NCBI RefSeq assembly: GCF_016862635.1
Contig: NZ_BONI01000027.1
Coordinates: 1 to 64,000 of the forward strand
Length of the DNA: 64,000 nucleotides
Direction of reading: 5' to 3'
Source of the DNA: Catellatospora coxensis
GTDB lineage: Bacteria; Actinomycetota; Actinomycetes; Mycobacteriales; Micromonosporaceae
Notes under the pieces: generated by a model
Databases searched by the model: none
Told to the model about the DNA's origin: nothing
What the model saw: only the letters and a program-made list of their open reading frames with translations
Part shown: piece by piece, positions 14,868 to 23,683 of the stretch
Layout of the letters: every line of letters begins with the position of its first letter
How positions within the stretch are numbered: the stretch's first letter is position 1
Program-made: the position numbers and the translations under genes

Positions 14868-16014
14868 ACGGTTGTGCCCGGCCGGGCCGGGCTGGGTGCT
14901 GGACTGGGCGGCCGTCGAGCGGGAGTTCGACTGGGTGCGGCGGCTGGCCGGGGTGCCTCAGGATCCGCTGCATCACGCCGAGGGTGATGTGCTGACCCAT
15001 ACCCGGATGGCGGCCGAGGCGCTGGTGGCGCTGCCGCAGTGGCGGGACCGGCCGCGTGATGAGCAGGTGCGGCTGTTCGCGGCGGTGCTGCTGCACGACG
15101 TGGCCAAGCCGGACTGCACCCGGCACGAGGACGGGCGGGTGACCGCGCACGGGCATTCCCGGCGCGGTGAGCTGATCGCGCGGCGGGTGCTGTGGGAGGC
15201 GGGCGCGCCGATCGAGTGGCGTGAGCACGTGGCGGCACTGGTGCGTCACCACCAGGTGCCGTTCTGGGCGCTGGAGCGGCCGGATCTGGAACAGATCGCG
15301 CTGCGGGTGTCGCTGGTCGCGCGCAACGACGACCTGGCGCTGCTGGCCACCGCGGACATCCTGGGCCGGGTCTGCGCGGACGCGGACACGGTGCTGGAGA
15401 ACATCGGCCTGTTCCGGGAGTACTGCGCGGATCTGGGGGTGCTGGACCGGCCGTGGGAGTTCGCCTCCGACCATGCACGGTTCGTGTACTTCCGTACGCC
15501 GGGCCGTGATCCACGGTATGCGGCGTTCGACGACACGCGGCTGACGGTGACGGTGCTGTCAGGGCTGCCGGGGGTCGGCAAGGACACCTGGCTGGCGGCG
15601 AACCGGCCGGAGCTGCCGGTGGTGAGCCTGGACGAGATCCGGGCGCGGACGGGCGTGGACCCGGCCGGTGACCAGCGGGCGGTCGCGGCGGAGGCGCACG
15701 AGCTGGCGCGCGGGCATCTGCGGGCGGGGCGCTCGTTCGCGTGGAACGCGACGAACGTGTCGCGTCAGCTGCGGGAGCTGTGCATCGGGCTGGCGGCGGC
15801 GTACCGGGCGCGGGTGGAGGTGGTGGCGCTGGAGGCGCCGGGTGCGGTGCTGCGGGCACGCAACGCGGCCAGGGCGGCGCCGGTGCCCGATGCGGTGATC
15901 GATAGGCTGATCGGCAGGTGGGAGACGCCGGACGTGACGGAGTCGCACACCCTACACCGGTGGGACACGAATGATCGTGTACTTCACGTGATCCCGCGGT
16001 CACGGGTGGCCTAG
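14854..16014 (+). CDS. HD-Pnk: HD phosphohydrolase fused to polynucleotide kinase
   Basis: 386 residues. Bifunctional RNA/DNA end-healing enzyme. Residues 35-200 form an HD phosphohydrolase (His41, LLHDVAKP with His81-Asp82, HGHS at 99-102, RHHQ at 131-134), expected to remove 3'-phosphate or 2',3'-cyclic phosphate. Residues 232-380 form a kinase with P-loop GLPGVGKDT (237-245), SLDEIR and WNATNVSR, expected to phosphorylate 5'-OH ends. This is the arrangement of the biochemically known bacterial HD-Pnk family. Overlap with the ligase gene makes a complete heal-and-seal operon. Confidence 0.87.
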   Translation: MRAFERLCPAGPGWVLDWAAVEREFDWVRRLAGVPQDPLHHAEGDVLTHTRMAAEALVALPQWRDRPRDEQVRLFAAVLLHDVAKPDCTRHEDGRVTAHGHSRRGELIARRVLWEAGAPIEWREHVAALVRHHQVPFWALERPDLEQIALRVSLVARNDDLALLATADILGRVCADADTVLENIGLFREYCADLGVLDRPWEFASDHARFVYFRTPGRDPRYAAFDDTRLTVTVLSGLPGVGKDTWLAANRPELPVVSLDEIRARTGVDPAGDQRAVAAEAHELARGHLRAGRSFAWNATNVSRQLRELCIGLAAAYRARVEVVALEAPGAVLRARNAARAAPVPDAVIDRLIGRWETPDVTESHTLHRWDTNDRVLHVIPRSRVA

Positions 16015-16017
16015 AGT
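16012..16017 (+). promoter_or_regulatory. -10 box TAGAGT of otsB (leaderless)
   Basis: TAGAGT ends 6 bases before GTG 16024. The TAG at 16012-16014 is also the stop codon of HD-Pnk, so the promoter is embedded in the end of the repair operon. Confidence 0.45.
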
Positions 16018-16023
16018 AGGCGA

Positions 16024-16827
16024 GTGATCGAATCGCAGAGCGTCACTGACGCACTACGCATAGCAGCCGAAAGACGTCAAACCTGCGGTTTCTTCTTCGA
16101 CTTCGACGGCACCCTCTCCGAGATCCGCGACGACCCGGCCGGGGTCGAACCGGTGCCCGGCGTCGTGGCGGCCGTGGCCGAGATCGCCGAACACATCCGC
16201 ACCGTCGCGGTCGTGTCGGGCCGGCCCGTCGACTTCCTTCGCAAGCACTTCGGCGGCCTGCCGGTGCGCCTGTACGGCCTGTACGGCATGGAGTCCCTCG
16301 ACCCCGACGGCACCCTGTGGACCGACCCCGAGGTCGTGCCGTGGATCTCCGCGGTCGCCGACGTCGCCAAACGCGCCGTCACCGAACTCGACCCCGACAT
16401 CCTGGTCGAGGACAAGCGGCTGTCGGTCGCGCTGCACTACCGCACCGCCCCGCACCTGCGGGCCCAGGTCGAACGCTGGGGCGGCGACCGGGCCTCCGAG
16501 TACGGCCTGTCGCCGCTGCCAGGCCGTATGGTCCTCGAACTCAAACCGCCGATCCGCCGGGACAAGGGCGGCGTCATCCGCGCCGCCACCGGTGACCTGA
16601 GGTGCGTCTGGTACTTCGGCGACGACCTGGGCGACCTGCCCGCCCTGACCGCGCTCGCCGACCGCGCCAAGGCCGACCGCGGCTTCGAGGTGTTCCGGGT
16701 CGGGGTGTCCAACCCCGAGACCGGCGACCAGGTCGCCGCCATGATGGACGTCATCGTCGGCTCGCCGCGCGACCTGGTGCCGCTGCTGCGCCAGGCCGGG
16801 CAGGCCTTCACCCCCTCGCACACGTGA
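16024..16827 (+). CDS. otsB: Trehalose-6-phosphate phosphatase
   Basis: 267 residues. HAD-superfamily phosphatase that converts trehalose 6-phosphate to trehalose. Motif I DFDGTLSE has Asp26 and Asp28; motif II is VVSGRP; motif III Lys is in the KPPIRRDKGGV region; motif IV is GDDLGDLPAL. Length is typical. No trehalose-phosphate synthase gene is nearby, so OtsA must be elsewhere. The product is a compatible solute and stress protectant, consistent with nearby carbohydrate genes. Confidence 0.88.
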   Translation: MIESQSVTDALRIAAERRQTCGFFFDFDGTLSEIRDDPAGVEPVPGVVAAVAEIAEHIRTVAVVSGRPVDFLRKHFGGLPVRLYGLYGMESLDPDGTLWTDPEVVPWISAVADVAKRAVTELDPDILVEDKRLSVALHYRTAPHLRAQVERWGGDRASEYGLSPLPGRMVLELKPPIRRDKGGVIRAATGDLRCVWYFGDDLGDLPALTALADRAKADRGFEVFRVGVSNPETGDQVAAMMDVIVGSPRDLVPLLRQAGQAFTPSHT

Positions 16828-16882
16828 TCGAACTCCGGCGGCAGCAGGATTGAGCCGGCCGCCGCCGGGGTAAGCGCTGATC

Positions 16883-17890
16883 ATGCCGGAATCAGTCATG
16901 GTGTTCTCACCGTCCCCGCAGCTCACCGTCACCATCGAGCAGGTCGGCGACGAAGAGGAGATCCACCTGCATGCCGGCGGCCAGGGTGTGTGGGTCGCCC
17001 GCATGATCAAATCCTTGGGCGTACGGGTCGTGCTGTGCTCGGCGTTCGGCGACGAGACCGGCCGGGTCGTGCGCAACCTGATCCTCGACGAGGGCCTGGA
17101 GGTCGGCGCGATCGACGTCGCCGCCCGCAACGGCGCCTACGTGCACGACCGCCGCGACGGCACCCGCAACGAGATCGCCCAGGCCCCCGGGCAGCCGCTG
17201 AGCCGCCACGACCAGGACGAGCTCTACAACGTCGCACTCGCCGAAGGGCTGCGCGCCGAGGTCGCGATGCTCGCCGGGGTCGCCGACCCGCAGGTGCTGC
17301 CACCCGACGTGTACCGGCGGCTGGCCGGTGACCTGCGCCGCAACGGCACCAAGGTCGTCGCGGACCTGTCCGGCGACTACCTGACCGCCGTGCTGGAAGG
17401 CGGCGTCGACGTGCTCAAGGTGTCGCACGAGGAGGTGCTGCGCGACGGCCGGGCCACCGAGGAGACCATCCCGGGCCTGGTCGCGGCCATGCACCGGCTG
17501 CGTGAGGAGGGCGCGGGCGCGGTCGTGCTCAGCCGCGCCGAGCACCCCGCGCTGGTGCTCATCGACGACGAGGTGCTCCAGGTCGAACTGCCCCGCCTGG
17601 AGCCCGCCGACCACCGCGGCGCGGGCGACTCGATGACCGCCGGCGTCGCCGCGATGCTGGCCCGCGGCCGCGAACTCGAAGAGGCCGTCCGCACCGGCGC
17701 GGCCGCCGGGGCGCTCAACGTGACCCGCCACGGCCTGGGCACCGGCCGCGCCGACGTGATCGCCCAGTTCACCACCCGGGTCGCGCTGACCCCGCTGCCC
17801 GGCGCGAGCGCCGCCGCGCCCCCGCCGGCCGAACAGCGCGGCGGGCACACCTCCCCGGAGCAGCTCGCGGAGAAGGTGAAGCGCTCGTGA
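16883..17890 (+). CDS. PfkB family sugar kinase (1-phosphofructokinase-like)
   Basis: 335 residues. Ribokinase-fold kinase phosphorylating a sugar or sugar phosphate. The N-terminus MVFSPSPQLTVTIEQ and the HAGGQGVWVARMIKSLG loop correspond to the substrate-binding GGKGxNxA motif of fructose-1-phosphate and tagatose-6-phosphate kinases, with GGQG instead of GGKG. The catalytic HRGAGDSMTAG anion-hole motif with its Asp is intact. A roughly 40-residue Pro/Ala tail is extra. It is close to otsB (55-base gap) and overlaps possible surE starts. Confidence 0.82.
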   Translation: MPESVMVFSPSPQLTVTIEQVGDEEEIHLHAGGQGVWVARMIKSLGVRVVLCSAFGDETGRVVRNLILDEGLEVGAIDVAARNGAYVHDRRDGTRNEIAQAPGQPLSRHDQDELYNVALAEGLRAEVAMLAGVADPQVLPPDVYRRLAGDLRRNGTKVVADLSGDYLTAVLEGGVDVLKVSHEEVLRDGRATEETIPGLVAAMHRLREEGAGAVVLSRAEHPALVLIDDEVLQVELPRLEPADHRGAGDSMTAGVAAMLARGRELEEAVRTGAAAGALNVTRHGLGTGRADVIAQFTTRVALTPLPGASAAAPPPAEQRGGHTSPEQLAEKVKRS

Positions 17891-17922
17891 CCCGCTCCCC
17901 CGCACCGACGAAAGGAAGCCCG

Positions 17923-18705
17923 ATGACCCGGGTCCTGATCACCAACGACGACGGTATCGAAGCACCCGGCCTGCACCGGCTCGCGTTCGCCGCGGCCGCC
18001 GCCGGGTTCGACGTGGTGGTGGCGGCCCCGGCCCGCGACTCCAGCGGCGCCAGCGCCGCGATCAGCGCCGTCGCCCAGGACGGGCGCATCGTCGTCGAGG
18101 AGCGCAAGCTGCCGGACCTGGACGGGGTGCCCGCGTACGCGGTCACCGGCACCCCGGCGCTGGCCGCGCTGATCGCCACCCGGGGCGCGTTCGGGGACCC
18201 GCCCGACGTGGTGCTGTCCGGCGTCAACCGGGGCGCGAACGCCGGCCCCGCGGTGCTGCACTCGGGCACCGTCGGCGCGGCGCTGACCGGGGCCACCTAC
18301 GGCTGCCACGGCCTGGCCGTGTCCCTGGACCTCGCCGACGGCGACCTGACCGACGACGACCGGCACTGGGACACCGCCGCGGGGTACGCGGTCGCGCTGC
18401 TGCGGCTGCTCGACGGGCTGCCGAAGGAGACCGTGCTCAACCTGAACGTGCCCGACCTGCCCGCCGAGCAGGTCCGGGGGCTGTGCCGGGCCCGGTTCGG
18501 CCGGTTCGGCCAGGTGCAGATGCGCATCGCCGAGCGCGGCAGCGGTTTCGTGCGCACCGCCCTCGAAGACACCGGAGCGCGCCTGGAGCCGGGCACCGAC
18601 ATGGCGCTACTGGCCGACGGTTACGCCACGGTGACGCCGCTGCAGCCGCTCGGCGAGGCCGCCGTCGACCTGCCCGACCTGGCGGGCCTGCTCACCGCCG
18701 TGTGA
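17923..18705 (+). CDS. surE: 5'/3'-nucleotidase SurE
   Basis: 260 residues. Survival protein SurE, a metal-dependent nucleoside-monophosphate phosphatase (also exopolyphosphatase in some species). The metal-binding VLITNDDGI motif at residues 4-12, the ARDSSGASAA loop and SGVNRGANAGP are all conserved. ATG 17923 is chosen for its GAAAGGAAG ribosome-binding site; GTG 17887 in the same frame would overlap the PfkB gene. The convergent neighbour ends 1 base away. Confidence 0.92.
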   Translation: MTRVLITNDDGIEAPGLHRLAFAAAAAGFDVVVAAPARDSSGASAAISAVAQDGRIVVEERKLPDLDGVPAYAVTGTPALAALIATRGAFGDPPDVVLSGVNRGANAGPAVLHSGTVGAALTGATYGCHGLAVSLDLADGDLTDDDRHWDTAAGYAVALLRLLDGLPKETVLNLNVPDLPAEQVRGLCRARFGRFGQVQMRIAERGSGFVRTALEDTGARLEPGTDMALLADGYATVTPLQPLGEAAVDLPDLAGLLTAV

Positions 18706-18706
18706 G

Positions 18707-19174
18707 CTACGCCGACGAGCCCAGCGCGGAGATCAGGGCGACGCCGCCGCAGCACAGCAGGAACAGCGCGGGGAAGAACACCAGCATGATGAGGTAGTTC
18801 GACCACATGCCGAACGTGGTGACGTCGGCGCCCTGGCCGTCGAAGACCCGGTTGCGCCAGCCGCCAAAGCGGAACGCGAGCTGGTGTCCCGCGCCGGGGT
18901 GCACGGTCAGCGCTGTCTTGATCATGGGCATGCCGAACGGGTCGGTCACCTTGACCTCGTGCGGCCCGGCCGGCACGAGGACGTAGTACGTGCCCTCGCC
19001 ACCGAACGGCACCTGCCGCCCGTCGATCTTCAGCTTGGACGTGGACGCCGCGGACACGATGTACGGGCCGCGATTGAAGCTCACGATGAGCACGCCGTGG
19101 CCCTCCGGCACGGGCACGGGCATCGGGTACGCGGTGTAGGGGATGAGCGAACCGGGTGGCAAGGGGTGCGACAT
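18707..19174 (-). CDS. Small membrane-anchored protein, function unknown
   Basis: 155 residues. A soluble beta-rich N-terminal part (VLIVSFNRGPYIVSAAST, then a PAGPHEVKVTDPFG turn, like a short PEGA-type or carbohydrate-binding sandwich) is followed by one C-terminal hydrophobic segment, YLIMLVFFPALFLLCCGGVALISAL. Probably tail-anchored. ATG 19186 would add four residues. I do not recognise the family. Confidence 0.6.
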   Translation of the reverse strand: MSHPLPPGSLIPYTAYPMPVPVPEGHGVLIVSFNRGPYIVSAASTSKLKIDGRQVPFGGEGTYYVLVPAGPHEVKVTDPFGMPMIKTALTVHPGAGHQLAFRFGGWRNRVFDGQGADVTTFGMWSNYLIMLVFFPALFLLCCGGVALISALGSSA

Positions 19175-19277
19175 GCGGCCGATCATGCCAGAACCCCGCG
19201 ACGCTCGCGACGGTCCACAAACGACCGGACTGGCGACGGTTGCAGTCTCCCGGAAAGTGCTTGAAACACGCACCTCC

Positions 19278-19306
19278 GGCGTGCAGGTTCCCTGAAACTG
19301 CACGCC
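19278..19306. terminator. Hairpin near the end of the DUF6582-like gene
   Basis: A 9-bp perfect stem, GGCGTGCAG/CTGCACGCC, with an 11-base loop that can pair TTC with GAA. It lies 18 bases past the stop of the minus-strand 102-residue protein, as expected for its terminator. No clear U-run. Confidence 0.6.
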
Positions 19307-19323
19307 CGACGACGGGTCCGGCG

Positions 19324-19632
19324 TCAGTGGGCGGGGTTGCGGGTGTGGGGTTTGCGGCCCAGTTGGCGCCAGCCGGTCTCGGCGACGTCGACGCCGTAGT
19401 GCTTGGCGGCGGCGAGCAGGTTGGCGAACGCGAGGTCGCGGTCGTCGTCGTCGACGTCCTTGACCTGGTCGAAGCGGGCCAGGGCGTTGCGTACGTGGTC
19501 GGCGTCGGTCAGCGGCAGTTTGCGGCTTTCCGGGAACGCGAAAACCGACTCGGGCAGGCGGTTCTTGTCGGCGGTGCTCAGCTCGCCTTCGACCTCGTAC
19601 GCACGCCACGTGGTTTTGGTCTTGGTTGTCAT
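19324..19632 (-). CDS. DUF6582-like small protein
   Basis: 102 residues, highly charged, starting MTTKTKTTWRAYEVEGELSTADK. It contains RLPESVFAFPESRKLPLTDADHVRNALARFDQV, recognisable from small actinobacterial and phage-borne proteins annotated DUF6582: the FPxxRKLPLxDxxHVRNALARF pattern is also seen in prohead-protease-associated domains. No membrane segment. Function unknown. It stands alone between hairpin and XDH operon. Confidence 0.65.
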   Translation of the reverse strand: MTTKTKTTWRAYEVEGELSTADKNRLPESVFAFPESRKLPLTDADHVRNALARFDQVKDVDDDDRDLAFANLLAAAKHYGVDVAETGWRQLGRKPHTRNPAH

Positions 19633-19672
19633 GGTTTGGGGTTACCCGGCCCGCGGCGGGGCCCAAACCTGG

Positions 19673-21880
19673 TCACATCATCAGCTGGTCGATGGTGATG
19701 GGCAGGTCGCGCAGGCGGCGGCCGGTGGCGTGGTGCACGGCGTTGCCGATCGCGGCGGCAACCCCGACCAGGCCGATCTCGCCGATGCCCTTGGTGCCGG
19801 CCGGAGTGTACCGGTCGGGTTCGCCGACGAACACGACCTCGACGTCGGGCACGTCGGCGTTGACGGCCACCAGGTAGTCGCCGAAGGTGCCGTTGGCGAC
19901 CCGGCCGGTGCCGGGGTCGGTCAGGGTGTCCTCGAACAGGGCCTGGCCGATGCCGCCGACGGTCGCGCCGATGATCTGGCTGCGGGCCAGCTTCTGGTTG
20001 AGGATGCGCCCGCCGTCGGTGACGCTGACGACGCGGCGTACCCGCAGCCGGCCGATCATCGGGTCGATGGCGACCTCGACGAACCGGGCCCCGTACGCGC
20101 CCGCCTGGGCCATGGCGGCGGCCTCCGGGTCCGGCGGTCGCACGCGGCCGTCACCCGAGGCCTCGACCAGGTTCTGCCCGGCGAGCAGGTCCGCGATCGG
20201 CACCCGGACGGACGGGTCGTCGCGGCGGCACAGCGCGCCGTCGCGGCACATCACGTCCTCGGGGCGTTGCCCGTGCAGCGGCGAGTCCGGGCCGGCCAGG
20301 TCGAGCAGCGCGCCCTGCAGGTGCGCCACGGCGTCGATGACGGCGTTGGACACCGAGGACGCCAGGCCGGAGCCGCCGGACTGGGCCGAGGCGGGCAGGT
20401 CGCTGTCGCCGAGCTGGAAGTCGACCTGCTGCGGGTGCAGGCCCAGCAGGTCCGCGGCGAGCTGCGTGATGACGGTGTACGTGCCGGTGCCGAGGTCGGT
20501 GGCCGCGGACCGCACGGCGGCGGTGCCGTCGGCGTACACGGTGACGCGGGCCTGGGACATCGGCAGGTAGGCGAAAAACCCGGCGGCGGCCATGCCCCAG
20601 CCGATGAGCAGGTCGCCCTCGCGCATCGACGAGGGCCGCGGGTCGCGCCGGGACCAGCCGAAAAGTTCCGCGCCGACCTTGCAGCACTCGACCACGGCGT
20701 TGGACGACCACGGCTTGCCGTCGGCCGGGTCGACGGCGGTGGCGAAGTTGCGCAGCCGCAGTTCGAGCGGGTCCATGCCGAGTTCGTGGGCGAGCTCGTC
20801 CATGGCGGTCTCGACGGCCCAGTTGCCCTCGGCCTCGCCGGGCGCGCGCATCGAGGTCGGGTAGCGGCGGTTGAGCCGTACGGTGCGCTCGACGGTGGCG
20901 ACGTTCGGGCACGTGTACAGGTGCGGGGTGCCGCTGGTGATCAGCCCGACGGCCAGGAAGTCGATCGACGACAGCGACGTGGCCCGGTGCTCGATCATGG
21001 TGAGCGTGCCGTCGCGGGCCGCGCCGAGGCGCACCTGCTGCTCGGTGTCGGGGCGGTGCCCGACGAGCCGGAACATCTGCGGCCGGGTCAGCATGACCTT
21101 CACGGGGCGGCCGAGTTCCCGGGCGGCTCCGGCGGCGAGCAGCTTGTAGGGCCACTGGTTGAGCCCGGCGCCGAAGCCGCCGCCGAGGTAGGGCACGCGT
21201 ACGCGGACCCCCGATTCGGGCACGCCGAACATGACGGCCAGGGTCTTGCGCAGCGCGATGGTGCCCTGGGTGGTGTCGTGGATCTCCAGGTGGTCGCCGT
21301 CCCAGGCGGCGACGCAGCCCATCAGCCCGAGCGGGTTGTTGGTGTTCTCCGGGGTGCGGTAGGTCGCGCCGACGCGCACGTCGGCGGCGGCCCACCCGGC
21401 CTCGGTGTCGCCGCGCGAGGTGTCCGGTGACAGCGGCAGCGTCTCGAGCCTGCCGTCGGCGGGGTCGAGCAGCGGCGTCTCGGCCGCATAGGTGACCTCG
21501 ATGAGGCGGGCGGCCTCGGTGGCCTCCTGCACGGTGTCCGCGACGACGAGGGCGACCTCCTGGCCGTGGAAGGTGATCCGGTTGTCCTGCATCGGCGTGG
21601 TCGGGGCCTCGCCGAACAGGACGTCCGGCGAGTGGTTCAGGCGCGGGAAGTTCTCGTGCGTGAACACGGCCCGTACGCCGGGCAGGGTCAGCAGGGCACT
21701 GGTGTCGATCTTCGTGATGGTGCCGGCGGCGACGGTCGAGGTGACCACGACGGCGTGCAGCATGCCGGGCAGGGTGACGTCGCTGGCGTACGGGGCGGTG
21801 CCGGTGACCTTGTGCGGGCCGTCGACGCGGTCGATGCCCTTGCCGACCCAGGTGCCGAGTTCGGGTTTGGTGGCGGTCAT
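19673..21880 (-). CDS. Molybdenum hydroxylase, molybdopterin-binding large subunit
   Basis: 735 residues. Xanthine-dehydrogenase/CO-dehydrogenase-family catalytic subunit that hydroxylates an aldehyde or N-heterocycle at a Mo-pterin centre. Start MTATKPELGTWVG, a KVTGTAPYASD substrate domain, LGGGFGAGLNQWPYK (molybdopterin contact), RAPGEAEGNW and the near-C-terminal GTKGIGEIGL carrying the catalytic Glu. Its ATG overlaps the FAD subunit by 4 bases. The frame is open on this strand to 22990, but translation clearly starts at 21880. Substrate unknown. Confidence 0.9.
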   Translation of the reverse strand: MTATKPELGTWVGKGIDRVDGPHKVTGTAPYASDVTLPGMLHAVVVTSTVAAGTITKIDTSALLTLPGVRAVFTHENFPRLNHSPDVLFGEAPTTPMQDNRITFHGQEVALVVADTVQEATEAARLIEVTYAAETPLLDPADGRLETLPLSPDTSRGDTEAGWAAADVRVGATYRTPENTNNPLGLMGCVAAWDGDHLEIHDTTQGTIALRKTLAVMFGVPESGVRVRVPYLGGGFGAGLNQWPYKLLAAGAARELGRPVKVMLTRPQMFRLVGHRPDTEQQVRLGAARDGTLTMIEHRATSLSSIDFLAVGLITSGTPHLYTCPNVATVERTVRLNRRYPTSMRAPGEAEGNWAVETAMDELAHELGMDPLELRLRNFATAVDPADGKPWSSNAVVECCKVGAELFGWSRRDPRPSSMREGDLLIGWGMAAAGFFAYLPMSQARVTVYADGTAAVRSAATDLGTGTYTVITQLAADLLGLHPQQVDFQLGDSDLPASAQSGGSGLASSVSNAVIDAVAHLQGALLDLAGPDSPLHGQRPEDVMCRDGALCRRDDPSVRVPIADLLAGQNLVEASGDGRVRPPDPEAAAMAQAGAYGARFVEVAIDPMIGRLRVRRVVSVTDGGRILNQKLARSQIIGATVGGIGQALFEDTLTDPGTGRVANGTFGDYLVAVNADVPDVEVVFVGEPDRYTPAGTKGIGEIGLVGVAAAIGNAVHHATGRRLRDLPITIDQLMM

Positions 21881-22866
21881 CGCGGTGCCTCCGTCATGGT
21901 GAGCAGCTGCCGGGACAGGGTGCGGACCGCGAGGTCGACCTTGAACGCGGTGCCGGGCACGGTGAACGCCGACGCCATGGTGGCCCGGCCGGCCTGTTCG
22001 AAGCGCACCGGGTCGACGTGGGTGCCGCGCAGCATGTCCTCGGCCTCGCGGGCCCGCCACGGCACCGAGCCGACGCCGCCGAGCGCGATGCGGATGTCGG
22101 CGATCATGTCGCCGTCCATCTGCAGCGCGACCGCGGCCGAGGTCAGCGCGAACTCGTAGGAGGCCCGGTCGCGGACCTTCAGGTAGCCCGAGCGCCAGCC
22201 GGCCGGCAGCAGCGGGATGTCGATCTCGGTGATCAGGTCGCCGTGGCCGAGCACGTTCTCGATGGAGGGGCCCTCGTCGGCGCGTACCCAGAACTCGGTC
22301 AGCGGGATGCGCCGCTGCCCGGACGGCCCGTCGACCAGCACCGACGCCTCGACGGCGATCAGCGGCACGGCGACGTCGGAGGCGTGCAGGGCGATGCAGC
22401 GCTCGTCGACGCCGAGCACGGCGTGCATGCGGGCGACGTTGTCGACGGCCGCGCAGCCGGAGTCGGGGCTGCGCCGGTTGCACGCCGACACGCTCGGGTC
22501 GCGGAAGTAGCGGCAGCGGGTGCGCTGCAGCAGGTTGCCGCCGATGGTGGCCATGTTGCGCAGCTGCACCGACGCGCCGTGCAGCAGCGCCTCGCGCACG
22601 AACGCCAGCCGCTGGGCGACCACGGGTTCGGCGGCCAGCTGCTCCATGGTGGTGAGCGCGCCGACCTTGAGCTGCTGGCTCTCCACGAGGATGCCGCGCA
22701 GCGGCAGGCGGGTGATGTCGACCAGCCGGTCGGGCGTCCACACGCCGTCCTTCATCAGGTCGAGCTGGGTGGTGCCGCCGGCCAGGAACGCGGCCTGCGG
22801 GTCGGCGGCCACCGCGGCGACGGCCTCGCCGACGGCGGTGGGACGGTCGTAGACGAAGGCCCGCAT
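21877..22866 (-). CDS. Molybdenum hydroxylase, FAD-binding subunit
   Basis: 329 residues. Middle subunit that passes electrons from the Fe-S subunit to FAD. FAD-binding landmarks: AFLAGGTTQLDLMKDG near residue 30 and ATIGGNLLQRTRCRYFRD near residue 105. The latter includes extra cysteines (CRYFRDPSVSACNRR ... GCAAVDN) of the type that binds a [4Fe-4S] cluster in aldehyde oxidoreductases such as PaoB. Overlaps both neighbours (TGATG upstream, ATGA downstream). Confidence 0.88.
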   Translation of the reverse strand: MRAFVYDRPTAVGEAVAAVAADPQAAFLAGGTTQLDLMKDGVWTPDRLVDITRLPLRGILVESQQLKVGALTTMEQLAAEPVVAQRLAFVREALLHGASVQLRNMATIGGNLLQRTRCRYFRDPSVSACNRRSPDSGCAAVDNVARMHAVLGVDERCIALHASDVAVPLIAVEASVLVDGPSGQRRIPLTEFWVRADEGPSIENVLGHGDLITEIDIPLLPAGWRSGYLKVRDRASYEFALTSAAVALQMDGDMIADIRIALGGVGSVPWRAREAEDMLRGTHVDPVRFEQAGRATMASAFTVPGTAFKVDLAVRTLSRQLLTMTEAPR

Positions 22867-23384
22867 CACGCACCTGCCCCGTCGGCGATCTCGCGTACGG
22901 CGGCGACGATGTTGCCGTACGCGCCGCAGCGGCACAGGTTGCCCGACATGTACTCGCGGATCTCGGCGTCGCTGCCGGCGCGGCCCTCACGCAGCAGGCA
23001 CACCGCCGACATCAGCTGCCCGGAGGTGCAGAAGCCGCACTGGAACGCGTCGTGGCGCAGGAACGCCTCCTGCATCGGGTGCAAGCCCGACTCGCCGGCC
23101 AGCCCCTCGACGGTGGTGATCTGCCGGCCGTCGGCCTGCGCGGCGAGCATCAGGCACGACAGCACCCGCGCGCCGTCGACGTGGACCGTGCACGCGCCGC
23201 AGGCGCCCTGGTCGCAGCCGCGTTTGGTGCCGGTGAGCCCGGCGCTGTCGCGCAGCGCCTCCAGCAGGGTGGTGCGGGTGTCGACGCGCCACTGCGCCGG
23301 TGCGCCGTTGACGACGGTGAACACGTCGACGGTGTACTGATCCTGCGTCGATGGGGCACGTGTGCCGCTTCGGGTGGTTTTCAC
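22866..23384 (-). CDS. Molybdenum hydroxylase, [2Fe-2S] subunit
   Basis: 172 residues. Small subunit with two [2Fe-2S] clusters: the plant-ferredoxin type CDQGACGACTVHVDG (near residue 57) and the helical type CGFCTSGQ plus CRCGAYGNI at the C-terminus. It is first gene of the three-gene operon (FeS-FAD-Mo order, like PaoABC/YagTSR). No Tat signal is visible, so probably cytoplasmic. No MocA/XdhC-type maturation gene follows. Confidence 0.9.
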   Translation of the reverse strand: MKTTRSGTRAPSTQDQYTVDVFTVVNGAPAQWRVDTRTTLLEALRDSAGLTGTKRGCDQGACGACTVHVDGARVLSCLMLAAQADGRQITTVEGLAGESGLHPMQEAFLRHDAFQCGFCTSGQLMSAVCLLREGRAGSDAEIREYMSGNLCRCGAYGNIVAAVREIADGAGA

Positions 23385-23683
23385 GGGACGCCTCCGGCCG
23401 CCGCCCGGTCGCCGCAGGGCCCTGCCGCGCCGACGACCGGCATGGAGTGGACACCTCAGGATGCCATCGATCGCCGCTGCTCAACGCCGGTTCGGCACAT
23501 CCCGTACAGGGGAGGTGAGCACGGCCGCGGGGTGGCGACACGCCGCCGGACACGTCCGCACGTTCATGGTCGACCCGATCGGGGGGTGGGTGAAACGGTG
23601 TAAAGGGTGGTGTAGGGGGCATGGGGGCTTAGGGTGTTGATGGATCACCCCCGACCGTGTGGATCGAGTACGGGAGGGAACGT
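23385..23683. other. Intergenic region between XDH operon and DUF2267 gene
   Basis: About 300 bases holding the promoters of two divergent units. No open frame with protein-like composition was seen. GGGTG and CACCC at about 23632-23648 form a short inverted repeat around TTGATGGAT. I found no convincing -10/-35 pair. Confidence 0.4.

Noticed and set aside
19403-21430. Long plus-strand open frame opposite the molybdenum hydroxylase
   Set aside because: Its residues (Val/Gly/Ala/Arg-rich, repetitive) are those of an antisense shadow in very GC-rich DNA; the minus-strand gene is complete.
21881-22990. Upstream extension of the molybdenum-hydroxylase large subunit
   Set aside because: Overlaps FAD-subunit coding; the family N-terminus starts at 21880 after ATGA overlap.
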